DNA of 64,000 nt from Actinomadura atramentaria DSM 43919 (GTDB lineage Bacteria; Actinomycetota; Actinomycetes; Streptosporangiales; Streptosporangiaceae): NCBI RefSeq assembly GCF_000381885.1, contig NZ_KB907209.1:284478-348477 (forward strand), in the 5' to 3' direction. A program made the translations under genes and the position numbers. The notes beneath the pieces are model-generated. The model had not been told where the DNA came from, did not search any database, and worked only from the letters and a program-made list of their open reading frames with translations. Positions 51,810 through 60,326 of the stretch are shown here, in pieces. The stretch's first letter is position 1. Every line of letters begins with the position of its first letter.

Positions 51810-53888
51810 CTAGCCCAGATTGCGCTTCAGAAAGTCCACCTGGACCAGGAGCAGGTTCTCCGCGACCTCCTCCTGCGGCGTCATGTGCGTCACGCCCGAC
51901 AGCGGCAGCACGGTGTGCGGGCGGCCCGCCGCCAGCAGCGCCGCGGAGAGCCGCAGCGTGTGGGCCACGACGACGTTGTCGTCCGCGAGGCCGTGGATGA
52001 GCATGAGCGGACGCGCCAGGTCGGCCGCGCGGTCGATGAGGGACTGCGCGGCGTACGCCTCGGGCTCCTCGTCGGGATGTCCCAGATACCGCTCGGTGTA
52101 GTGGGTGTCGTACAGGCGCCAGTCGGTGACGGGCGCGCCCGCGATGCCCGCGTGGAACACGTCCGGCCGGGCCAGCACGGCGAGCGCCGCCAGCCAGCCG
52201 CCGAACGACCAGCCGCGGATGCCGACGCGGTCCAGGTCGAGCGCGCCGGGGTGCCGCCGCGCCGCCTCCATCATCCCGGCGATCTGGTCGTCCAGGACGG
52301 GCGTGGCGAAGTCGCCCTGGACGGCGCGCTCGAACCCCGGCCCCCGGCCGGGCGTGCCGCGCCCGTCGGTGATCACCACGGCGAAGCCCTGGTCGGCGAG
52401 CCACTGCGCCTCCAGGTAGGCGCGGCGCGCGGCCAGGACGCGCTGCGCGTGCGGGCCGCCGTAGGGGTCCAGCAGCACCGGCAGCCGCCCCTGCGACGGC
52501 TCCCAGCCGGTCGGCAGCACGACGGCCGTGCGCAGCTCCCGCTCGCCCGCGGCCAGCAGCTCCACGCGCGGCGTCAGCACCGGCGTCTGCGCGTGCGAGG
52601 CGACCGGGTGGACGCCGCGCGGGCCGCGGACCTCGGCGGACGCGTCGTCGGCGTCCAGCCGCGACCCGGCGACGACGGTGATCCCGCCCGCGCGGACGGC
52701 CGAGAACACGCCGCGTCCCTCGGTGACGCGGGTGAGGGTGTCCGGCCGGTACTCCCAGACGTGGATCTCGGTGGGGTCCTCGGAGGCGGTGAACAGGATC
52801 TCGTCGCCGTCCACGCCGAGCACCGCGCGGATCTGGAGGCCGGGCGGGGTGACGGGTTTGCCGCCGACCGTGATCCGGCGCGTCTCGGTCGCGTGGTCCT
52901 CGGTGATCCACACCAGTTCGCCGCCGGACGTCCGCGCCGGGACGCCGGGCACGATCTCCGACCACCGCGGGTCGTGCTCGGTGTGCAGCAGCGTCGTCTC
53001 GCCGCTCAGCGCGTCCACCGCGAGGACGCGCTGGCTGCGCTGGTCGCGGGGCTGGACGACGATCGCGGGGCCGCGCGCGTCCCACAGCGCGGTGACGACG
53101 TAGGGGTACTGGCCGCGGTCCCACGCGACGCCCGTCCGGCGGCCCTCCAGCGTGACCAGGGCGAGGGAGACGATGGCGTTGGGCGTCCCGGCGGCGGGGT
53201 AGGCGACCTCGGTCGCGGGCCGGTCGGGGTTGGCGGGGTCGGCGATGTGCCAGCGCTGGACGGGCGTCTCGTCCACGCGCGCGACGAGCAGCGCCGAGCC
53301 GTCCGGGGACCACCAGAAACCGCGGAAACGGCGCATCTCCTCGGCGGCGATGAACTCCGCGAGGCCGTAGGAGATCTGGTCGCTCTCGGGCTGGGCGAGG
53401 GCGCGGTCCTCGGTCCCGTCCAGCTCGATGACGCGCAGCGCCCGTCCCGACACGTACGCGACGCGGCGTCCCGCCGGGTCGGGCCGGGGGTCGAACACCG
53501 GCTCGGCGGCGGGCAGCCCGCGCACCGCGCCGGTCCGGAGGTCCGCGACGAACAGCTTCCCGGCCAGCGTGAACGCCGCGACCGCCAGCTCGCGGTCGGT
53601 CGCGTAGCCGACGATGCCGCCCGCCTGCTCGCGGGCGCGCTCGCGGCGGGCGCGTTCCTCGGGCGGCAGATTCGCCTCGCCCGGGAGGTCCAGCGCCGCC
53701 GGATCGGCGACGAGTGTCTCCTCGCCGCTCTGGGGATCGAGCGTCCACAGGCAGGTCACCGGGTCGTCCCCGGAACGGGTGCGCAGGAAGGCGACCCGCG
53801 AGCCGTCGGGCGCGATCTGGAACGCGCGCGGGACGCCGAGGGTGAACCGCCGCGTGCGGGCGCTCTGCCGTGGATAGCTGATGCTCAT
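51810..53888 (-). CDS. S9 family prolyl oligopeptidase/dipeptidyl peptidase IV-like
   Basis: 692 aa. The N-terminal half is a DPP-IV-type beta-propeller (FWWSPDGSALLVARVDE is the characteristic motif); the C-terminal alpha/beta-hydrolase domain has nucleophile GWSFGG, acid Asp in HGLADDN and His in GVTHMTP. The pair of Glu (FIAAEEM) that binds the substrate N-terminus in DPP-IV is present, so removal of N-terminal dipeptides is likely. No signal peptide: cytoplasmic. Start ATG 53888, CAGACT 6 nt upstream may be a leaderless -10. Confidence 0.92.
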   Translation of the reverse strand: MSISYPRQSARTRRFTLGVPRAFQIAPDGSRVAFLRTRSGDDPVTCLWTLDPQSGEETLVADPAALDLPGEANLPPEERARRERAREQAGGIVGYATDRELAVAAFTLAGKLFVADLRTGAVRGLPAAEPVFDPRPDPAGRRVAYVSGRALRVIELDGTEDRALAQPESDQISYGLAEFIAAEEMRRFRGFWWSPDGSALLVARVDETPVQRWHIADPANPDRPATEVAYPAAGTPNAIVSLALVTLEGRRTGVAWDRGQYPYVVTALWDARGPAIVVQPRDQRSQRVLAVDALSGETTLLHTEHDPRWSEIVPGVPARTSGGELVWITEDHATETRRITVGGKPVTPPGLQIRAVLGVDGDEILFTASEDPTEIHVWEYRPDTLTRVTEGRGVFSAVRAGGITVVAGSRLDADDASAEVRGPRGVHPVASHAQTPVLTPRVELLAAGERELRTAVVLPTGWEPSQGRLPVLLDPYGGPHAQRVLAARRAYLEAQWLADQGFAVVITDGRGTPGRGPGFERAVQGDFATPVLDDQIAGMMEAARRHPGALDLDRVGIRGWSFGGWLAALAVLARPDVFHAGIAGAPVTDWRLYDTHYTERYLGHPDEEPEAYAAQSLIDRAADLARPLMLIHGLADDNVVVAHTLRLSAALLAAGRPHTVLPLSGVTHMTPQEEVAENLLLVQVDFLKRNLG

Positions 53889-54056
53889 GGTGGGAGTCTG
53901 CCCGCTTCCGGAGGCGGATGCGCACCGGGGTTCGTTCCGGTTGAATCGGGCCGGACGGCGAACGGTCCCGGACGAGCGCCCCGCTCGCGTAGGCTCGAAG
54001 TCCTCCCCCGACACGTGCCGCCCCCTGCCCGACCGAACGTGGACGAAGGAGAGCCC

Positions 54057-55529
54057 ATGCCCGAACTGCAGCCGGGAGACCCCCGGCGGCTGGGGTCGTA
54101 CGAGGTGCTGGAACGGCTCGGCGAGGGCGGTCAGGGCGTCGTCTACCTCGGGGTGGACGCGGCCGGCGGCAAGGCGGCGATCAAGCTGCTGCGCGCCGAC
54201 CTCGCCGGGGACGCCGACGCCCGCAACCGGTTCGTCCGCGAGGCGCAGGCCGCCAAGCAGGTCGCCCGGTTCTGCACCGCGCAGGTGCTGGAGGCCGACG
54301 TCGCGGGCGACCAGCCCTACATCGCCAGCGAGTACGTGGCCGGCCCGTCCCTCTACGCGCTGGTCAGCGAGCGCGGCCCGGTCACCGGGGCGGACCTGGA
54401 CCGGCTCGCGATCGGCACCGCGACGGCGCTGGTGGCGATCCACCAGGCGGGCATCGTCCACCGCGACTTCAAGCCGCACAACGTGATCATGGCGCCGGAC
54501 GGGCCGCGCGTGATCGACTTCGGGATCGCGCGGGCGCTGGACGTCGGGCAGACCGCGGCGACCAAGGCGATCGGCACGCCGTCCTACATGGCCCCCGAGC
54601 AGGTCCAGGGGCAGCGGCTCACCGAGGCCGTGGACGTGTGGGCGTGGGCGGCGACGATGGTGTACGCCGCGACGGCCCGGCCGCCGTTCGGCGAGGACAC
54701 CGTCGTCGCGGTGATCAACCGGGTCATGAACGAGCCGCCGTCGCTGGACGGTGTCCCGGCGGACCTCCAGGGCCTCATCGCGGGGTGCCTGGTCAAGGAC
54801 CCGGCGCGGCGGCCCGGCGCGCAGCAGATCATGATGGCGCTGATCGGCGGGGGACAGCCCGGGCAGACCCGGATGGACGATCCCGCGCAGGCCACGGCGC
54901 TGCTCGCGGAGGGCTCGCAGCTCGCGGGCGGCGGGGCGGACCGGACGCGCGTCCAGCAGCCGACGCGGGCCACGCAGCCGGGCGGGCCGCGCGGCGTCGC
55001 GCCCGCAGACTTCACCGGGACGCTCCCGCCCGCCGCGAACTACGGCGGCGGCGGTGGCGCTCGGCGGGCCGACACGGGCGGGGGCGGCGGCCCGGCCCGC
55101 TGGCCGATCGTCGCGGGCGTGATCGTGGTGCTGGCGATCCTCGCGGTCATCGGCGTGGCGCTGGCGAAGTCCGGCAACAAGGACCCCGAGGACCAGCCCA
55201 CGCCGGCGCCCGCCTCGCAGTCCGCGACGACGGACGACGAGACCCCCGACGAACCGGCCCCGACCCGCTCGACGCACCGCTACACGCCCCCGCCGACGCG
55301 CTCGGAGGAGCCCCCGACCCACAGCGAGGAGCCCCCGACCACCGCCCCGCCGACCGAGCCGACCACCAACCCGCCCGACACGGGCGGCGGCTCCGGCGAC
55401 GGCGGCACGGGCGACGGCGGCTCGGGCGGAACGGGAGGCACCGGCGGCTCGGGCGGAGGTTCGGGCGGCGGCGGCTCAGGAGGCTCCGGCGGCGGCACCG
55501 GCGCCGAAGGCGGCGGCACAACCCCGTAA
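54057..55529 (+). CDS. Ser/Thr protein kinase with Gly/Pro-rich extracellular tail
   Basis: 490 aa. Kinase domain residues about 12-270: glycine loop GEGGQGVVYLG, Lys in AAIKLL, HRDFKPHN catalytic loop, DFG in [19 protein letters not shown] linker, one membrane helix (about 348-370) and an extracellular low-complexity tail, first Thr/Pro/Glu then almost pure Gly/Ser, follow. No PASTA or other sensor domain is seen. GAAGGAG precedes the ATG. Repeat element B follows the stop. Confidence 0.92.
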   Translation: MPELQPGDPRRLGSYEVLERLGEGGQGVVYLGVDAAGGKAAIKLLRADLAGDADARNRFVREAQAAKQVARFCTAQVLEADVAGDQPYIASEYVAGPSLYALVSERGPVTGADLDRLAIGTATALVAIHQAGIVHRDFKPHNVIMAPDGPRVIDFGIARALDVGQTAATKAIGTPSYMAPEQVQGQRLTEAVDVWAWAATMVYAATARPPFGEDTVVAVINRVMNEPPSLDGVPADLQGLIAGCLVKDPARRPGAQQIMMALIGGGQPGQTRMDDPAQATALLAEGSQLAGGGADRTRVQQPTRATQPGGPRGVAPADFTGTLPPAANYGGGGGARRADTGGGGGPARWPIVAGVIVVLAILAVIGVALAKSGNKDPEDQPTPAPASQSATTDDETPDEPAPTRSTHRYTPPPTRSEEPPTHSEEPPTTAPPTEPTTNPPDTGGGSGDGGTGDGGSGGTGGTGGSGGGSGGGGSGGSGGGTGAEGGGTTP

Positions 55530-55945
55530 AGAAAACAACGAGAACGACGAGAACAACGAACCGAACAGCACCCGCCGAGAACCCTCGTAGAAAAGACGGC
55601 GACCGTAGCGGGGCCGCCGAAGCGAGCGCAGCGAGCAAGAACGCCCCGCAACGAACAGCGACCGAAGGGGGTCTACACCCGCCCGAGCGGGAAACCACGG
55701 GGGGTTGCCCGGTGGGCGCACGGCCGCGAGGAACCCGCACACCGGCGGCTACTGCGGGATGTGGGGTTGCCCGCGCGCGCACGGCCGCGAGCCGCCAGGC
55801 GAGCGGCCGGGCGCGCGCAGCGCGAAGGGTCGCACCGCAGCGGAGCGCCAGCGGAGCGAGGATGCGGCGCTTCGCGCCGCAGGGGGTGTGGGGGATCGTC
55901 CCCCACAGTGACAGGCGTGGGGGGTCGTCCCCCCACACGCAATAG
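55530..55945 (-). repeat. Intergenic repeat element B (reverse orientation)
   Basis: Between the kinase and mshB. On the plus strand it starts with a T-poor stretch (55530-55670), continues with arm-like segments (GGGGGTCTACACCCG near 55670) and the core at 55777-55880, which is identical over 104 bp to 60193-60296. The invariant 24-bp segment is at 55784-55807. Two end hairpins follow: 55887-55907 and 55917-55936. The mshB promoter starts right after. Confidence 0.75.
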
Positions 55946-55966
55946 AGCCCTGAGTACCCTCAACCC

Positions 55967-56878
55967 ATGACCGAGCCGCGCATCCTGTTCGTCCACGCCC
56001 ATCCGGACGACGAGTCCATCGGGACGGGGGCGACCATGGCCAAGTACGCGGCGCTGGGCGCCCACGTCTGCCTGGTCACCTGCACGCTGGGTGAGGAGGG
56101 CGAGATCATTCCGCCCGAGTTGCGGCATCTGGGCGCGGACGCGGAGGACCGGCTGGGGGAGTACCGGATCGGGGAGCTGGCGGCGGCGTGCGAGGCGCTG
56201 GGGGTGTCGGACCACCGGTATCTGGGCGGCCCGGGCCGGTGGCGCGATTCGGGGATGATGGGCGCGCCGAGCAACGACGATCCGGGTTGTTTCTGGCGCG
56301 CGGACGTGGACGAGGCGGCGGGCGAGCTGGCGGTGGTGATCCGCGAGGTCCGTCCGCAGGTCGTCGTCACGTACGACGAGCGCGGCAACTACGGGCATCC
56401 CGATCACATCCAGGCGCACCGGGTGACGCGCCGCGCGTTCGAGCTGGCGGCCGATCCGGCGTTCGGGCGGGGCGGGGAGCCGTGGCGGGCGGCGAAGCTG
56501 TACGCGTACGCGACGCCGCGCACGGTCCTGGCCCGCGCCATCGCGGTGATGCGGGAGGCGGAGCTGCCGTTCGCGCGGGTGGCGGGGCTGGACGAGCTGG
56601 GCTCGGGCGTCCCGGACGACCTGGTGACGACGGCGATCGACGCGCGCGCCCACCTGCCCGCCAAGCTCGCGGCGCTGCGGGCGCACCGGACGCAGATCAC
56701 GGTGGCCCCGCCGGACGCGGGCCCGTTCTTCGCGCTGTCGAACAACCTCGGTCAGCAGGCGTTCGGCACGGAGTACTACATCCTGCTGGAGGGCGTCCCG
56801 GGTCCGGGCGCGCCGCCGTCCGGCCGGGAGACGGACCTGTTCGCCGAGCCCGCCGAGCCCGCCGCGCACCCCGCGTGA
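55967..56878 (+). CDS. mshB: N-acetyl-1-D-myo-inositol-2-amino-2-deoxy-alpha-D-glucopyranoside deacetylase (MshB)
   Basis: 303 aa, the expected length. It performs the second step of mycothiol synthesis, removing acetyl from GlcNAc-inositol. Zinc ligands fit His12 and Asp15 (HAHPDDE) with His147 (NYGHPDH); Asp14 is the likely base. The LmbE-type fold is intact. TACCCT lies six bases before the ATG, so transcription is probably leaderless, starting just beyond repeat element B. The DUF6113 gene follows. Confidence 0.93.
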   Translation: MTEPRILFVHAHPDDESIGTGATMAKYAALGAHVCLVTCTLGEEGEIIPPELRHLGADAEDRLGEYRIGELAAACEALGVSDHRYLGGPGRWRDSGMMGAPSNDDPGCFWRADVDEAAGELAVVIREVRPQVVVTYDERGNYGHPDHIQAHRVTRRAFELAADPAFGRGGEPWRAAKLYAYATPRTVLARAIAVMREAELPFARVAGLDELGSGVPDDLVTTAIDARAHLPAKLAALRAHRTQITVAPPDAGPFFALSNNLGQQAFGTEYYILLEGVPGPGAPPSGRETDLFAEPAEPAAHPA

Positions 56879-56903
56879 TCCGGCGGCCACTACCCTGACC
56901 TCC

Positions 56904-57395
56904 GTGCCGATCGAAGACGAGCCCGCCACCCCGCCCGGTCCCGCGCCCGGCCCGGGTGCGCCGACGGAGCGGAGCGAGCGGGCGGACGCGGTGGTGACCG
57001 GCGCGGCCTACGCCGTCCTGACGCTGCTCGGGGCGGTCGCGGGCGCGTTCGGCGCGGCCGTGCAGGACTGGCCGGTCGCCCCGGCGGTCGCGCCCGCGCT
57101 GGCGGCGGTCGCGGTCCTGTTCGCGCTGCTGCTGGCGGCGGGGTTCGGGATGCGCTCGTGGGCGGGCGCGCTGCTGCCGGGCCTGGCGTGGGCGGCGGTG
57201 ACGCTGATGCTGTCGCAACAGCGGCCCGAGGGGGACCTGCTCATCCTCGGCAACCTGCCGGGCTACGTCTACATGGTGGGCGGTGTGCTCGCAGTGTGCT
57301 TCGCGCCGCTGCTGATCCTGGTCCTGTGCCCGCCGGGCCGTCCGTCCGGGTCGTGGCTGACGGCGGGCGCGGACCGGCGCGGCCCCGCGGAGTAG
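56904..57395 (+). CDS. DUF6113-like small membrane protein
   Basis: 163 aa with four predicted membrane helices and a Pro-rich N-terminus. Small membrane proteins of this type commonly follow mshB in actinomycetes. GTG 56904 is preceded by TACCCT and 7 nt, another leaderless arrangement. Its function is unknown; an involvement with mycothiol has not been shown to my knowledge. Confidence 0.78.
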   Translation: MPIEDEPATPPGPAPGPGAPTERSERADAVVTGAAYAVLTLLGAVAGAFGAAVQDWPVAPAVAPALAAVAVLFALLLAAGFGMRSWAGALLPGLAWAAVTLMLSQQRPEGDLLILGNLPGYVYMVGGVLAVCFAPLLILVLCPPGRPSGSWLTAGADRRGPAE

Positions 57396-57406
57396 CGGAC
57401 AAGGAA

Positions 57407-57437
57407 AGGGCCCCGACGCGGTGTGCGTCGGGGCCCT
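57407..57437. terminator. Bidirectional hairpin terminator
   Basis: Perfect 13-bp stem AGGGCCCCGACGC/GCGTCGGGGCCCT with a 5-nt loop between convergent stop codons at 57395 and 57483. Confidence 0.85.
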
Positions 57438-57482
57438 CGCCTTGAACCGGTTCGGCGCCCGTTCGAGCCGGTTCGCGGGCGC

Positions 57483-59102
57483 TCAGTGCGCCTGCTGCGG
57501 CTCCGGCGCGCTCTCGGCCGTCGGCGCGCCGTTCCCGGTGGCGGCGTGGTACGCCTTCACCCCGAGGCACGCGGCGGACCCGAGGAAGATCAGCACGATC
57601 GGGAGCAGCATCGTCGGGCCCATCGCGTCGGTGAACCCGTGCGCGAAGACCTGGCCGCCCAGCTCGTGGATCTTCCCGGCGACGTCCGGCGGCGTCCCGG
57701 GCGGGAGCGACGCCGTGTGGTTGGCCGCGCCGACCTCCAGGCCGCCCTTGGCCTGCTCGGCGATGGACTGCGTGAACGGCCCCTGGTACTTCGCGGGCAG
57801 CTCGGCGGCGCGCTTGGCGGCCTCGTCCCGCAGCGAGGACGCGAGCTGGTTCTGCAGCACCGCGCCGACCGCCGCGCTGCCCAGCACGGACCCGACCTGC
57901 CGGATGGTGTTGTTGACGCCGGACGCGGCGCCCGCGAGGCGCGGCGGGACGTACCGCGTCGCCTCCGTCGCCATCGGCGCGAACACGCCGCCGACGCCGA
58001 GGCCCATCAGGATGAACGGGCCGAGGAAGCTCGTCCAGGACGTGTCGGCGTGCGCGATCGAAACGATCCACACCATCGCGACGCCGTACAGGAACAGCCC
58101 GCCCATGAGGATGAACCGGCCGCCGATCCGGTCGGACAGCTTCCCGGCGATCGGCGCGAGGACCATCGACACCAGCGACGACGGCGCCATGATCAGGCCC
58201 GCCTCGAGCGCGCTGTGCCCGAGAACCGACTGCAGGTAGAACGTCATCGGCAGGAACATGCCGACCATGCCGACCGACACGACCGCGCCGACGAAGTTGA
58301 GGATCGAGAAGTTGCGGTCGGCGAACAGCGAGAACGGGACCAGCGGCTCGTTGTCCTGCCGCCGCCGCTGCTGGACGAGGAACAGCACGAACAGCACGGC
58401 CGCCGCGCCGATCAGCGACCAGATGCCGGTGTTCCAGTCGAACTTCTGGCCCTCGGTGAGCGCGAAGACGAGGCAGAACAGCGCGAGCGTCGCCAGCGCG
58501 ACGCCGGTGATGTCGAACTTGTGCTTCGCGCCCTTGACGTGCGCGGGCAGGATCGGCAGCGCCATCGCCAGCACGATGATGCCGATGGGCAGGTTGACGA
58601 AGAAGATCCACCGCCAGTCGAGCCAGCTCACCAGCAGGCCGCCGATCGTCGGCCCGGCGACGGTGGACACGCCCGCCACGCCGCCCCAGATGCCGAGCGC
58701 CGCGCCGCGCTTCTCGGCGGGGAACGTCGCGATGATGATCGACATCGTCTGCGGCATCAGCAGCGCGGCGCCCAGGCCCTGGACCGCGCGGGCGATGATG
58801 AGCTGCGTCGGGTCCTGCGAGATCCCGCAGGCGAGGCTCGCCAGCGTGAACAGCGCGACACCGGCGACGAACAGGTTCTTCTTGCCCCACAGGTCGCCGA
58901 GGCGGCCCGCGGTGATCAGCAGCACGGCCAGCACGAGGATGTAGGCGTTGCCGACCCACAGGATCTCGTCCAGGGACGCGTGCAGCTTGTCGGTCATGCT
59001 CGGGATCGCGATGTTCACGATCGTCAGGTCGAGCAGCGTCATGAAGAACCCGAGGGACAGGGTGATCAGGATCGCCCAGGGGTTCCCGCGCCATCTCGTC
59101 AT
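57483..59102 (-). CDS. DHA2 family MFS drug exporter (EmrB/QacA type)
   Basis: 539 aa with about 14 hydrophobic segments. The N-terminal half carries the family signals (FFMTLLDLTIVNIAIPSM, TAGRLGDLWGKKNLF, GLGAALLMPQTMSIII). It should export a lipophilic compound using the proton gradient. An extended loop of about 100 residues lies before the final membrane segment. The ATG overlaps the stop of the PadR gene upstream (ATGA), so the regulator and exporter are coexpressed. Confidence 0.93.
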   Translation of the reverse strand: MTRWRGNPWAILITLSLGFFMTLLDLTIVNIAIPSMTDKLHASLDEILWVGNAYILVLAVLLITAGRLGDLWGKKNLFVAGVALFTLASLACGISQDPTQLIIARAVQGLGAALLMPQTMSIIIATFPAEKRGAALGIWGGVAGVSTVAGPTIGGLLVSWLDWRWIFFVNLPIGIIVLAMALPILPAHVKGAKHKFDITGVALATLALFCLVFALTEGQKFDWNTGIWSLIGAAAVLFVLFLVQQRRRQDNEPLVPFSLFADRNFSILNFVGAVVSVGMVGMFLPMTFYLQSVLGHSALEAGLIMAPSSLVSMVLAPIAGKLSDRIGGRFILMGGLFLYGVAMVWIVSIAHADTSWTSFLGPFILMGLGVGGVFAPMATEATRYVPPRLAGAASGVNNTIRQVGSVLGSAAVGAVLQNQLASSLRDEAAKRAAELPAKYQGPFTQSIAEQAKGGLEVGAANHTASLPPGTPPDVAGKIHELGGQVFAHGFTDAMGPTMLLPIVLIFLGSAACLGVKAYHAATGNGAPTAESAPEPQQAH

Positions 59103-59731
59103 GATGACTCCTCGGTGAGGGGGGTTTCGGGGGAGCGGCCGGCGGGGCCGGGCGGGTCGCCGTCCGGCTCGTCGGCGAAGGTGAGGCGGCCGGACTCCAG
59201 GTCGCCGGCCAGCGAGCGGCAGAACTCCAGCTCGGTGCGGAGCTGCGCGATCGTCAGCTCGTGGTCGAGCAGCTTGTAGCGTTCGAGCTTCCGCCGGCCG
59301 TGCGCGCCCTGGACGGACTCGTGCGCCGCCAGCGACGCTTCCAGCGCGACGACGCGGGAGCGCAGCAGCCGGGCCACCTCCTGCTCGGGCAGCAGGTTGA
59401 CGAACGCCAGCGCCGTCCCGAACAGCGGGTACTCCTCGGACGGCCGGGCGATCAGCTCGGCCATCCGGAGCTGCGCGGCGTCGCGGCCCGCGTCGGTGAC
59501 GGCGTACACGGTGCGCTCCGGCCGCCGGCCGTCGCGGCTGGTCTCGACGGGCTCGATGAGCCCGGCGGTCGCCAGCCGCTCCACCCAGTGGTAGAGCGCG
59601 CCGTGCGTGATCTTCACGGCGGCGTCGTAGTGGTGGTCCCGGATGCGCTGCTGCATCTGGTACGGGTGCATCGGCTCGTCGCAGAGCATCCGCAGGACCG
59701 TCAGCGCCAGGGGAGTCAGGGGCCGGCCCAT
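59099..59731 (-). CDS. PadR family transcriptional regulator
   Basis: 210 aa from ATG 59731, which has GAGGTGG upstream; an earlier in-frame ATG (59749) lacks one. Winged HTH (LALTVLRMLCDEPMHPYQMQ, then ITHGALYHWVERLATAGLIE) and the long C-terminal dimerisation helices of the PadR-s2/Vir class. It probably represses the exporter until a ligand binds. Upstream lies an AT-rich patch with CATAT-TGAT-ATATG (59797-59810) that may be its operator. Confidence 0.9.
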   Translation of the reverse strand: MGRPLTPLALTVLRMLCDEPMHPYQMQQRIRDHHYDAAVKITHGALYHWVERLATAGLIEPVETSRDGRRPERTVYAVTDAGRDAAQLRMAELIARPSEEYPLFGTALAFVNLLPEQEVARLLRSRVVALEASLAAHESVQGAHGRRKLERYKLLDHELTIAQLRTELEFCRSLAGDLESGRLTFADEPDGDPPGPAGRSPETPLTEESS

Positions 59732-59796
59732 CAGGGCCACCTCTCTCATCGGTTCGGACTGATCTGTTTAGACTAATCCATCCGGACCGTCTCCGT

Positions 59797-59810
59797 CATA
59801 TTGATATATG
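59797..59810. promoter_or_regulatory. AT-rich inverted repeat upstream of padR
   Basis: CATAT-TGAT-ATATG, about 66 bp before the PadR start. PadR operators are typically AT-rich ATGT/ACAT dyads, so this is a candidate. Confidence 0.4.
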
Positions 59811-60326
59811 TCACGACGCGCCGAAGCCCCAACAACGGCCGCCCCGAATCTCTTCCGCCCAGGCCAGAGCGCCACAGCGCCCACACACGAACCCCACGAG
59901 CCGCCGGGCCGCACCCACCGACCCACCCGCAGCGACGAAGGCGGACGACCCCCGGACGCCCGACCACGACCCACGGCGGGGTTCCCACGCCACGGATGAC
60001 CCGCGGGCCACCGGGGGTCTACACCCGAACAACGACGGAAATCACGGGGATGCCCCCACGCGCACGGCCGCGAGCACCGGGGTCTACACCCGAACAAGGA
60101 CGGGAACCACAGGGGTGCCCCGCGCGCACGGCCGCGAGCCACCGGGGGTCTACACGCGAACAACGACGGAGACCACGGGGGGTTGCCCGCGGGCGCACGG
60201 CCGCGAGCCGCCAGGCGAGCGGCCGGGCGCGCGCAGCGCGAAGGGTCGCACCGCAGCGGAGCGCCAGCGGAGCGAGGATGCGGCGCTTCGCGCCGCGGGG
60301 GGCGTGGGGGGTCGCCCCCCCACAAG
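59811..60326 (-). repeat. Intergenic repeat element C (reverse orientation)
   Basis: Abuts the rocD stop. Reading from rocD: an end hairpin (60304-60323), the core (60193-60296, identical to element B over 104 bp, with the invariant 24 bp at 60200-60223), then three tandem arms of 65-66 bp, marked by GGTCTACA at 60016, 60081 and 60147, then a stretch to about 59811 that is T-poor on the plus strand. No gene is seen. Confidence 0.78.

Noticed and set aside
51885..55529. Very long plus-strand frame through the S9 peptidase into the kinase
   Set aside because: Only the part from 54057 encodes a kinase; upstream it is antisense to an intact S9 peptidase.
60016..60200. Possible CRISPR array in element C
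   Set aside because: Only three units of 65-66 bp, similar throughout; no spacer-like unique segments.
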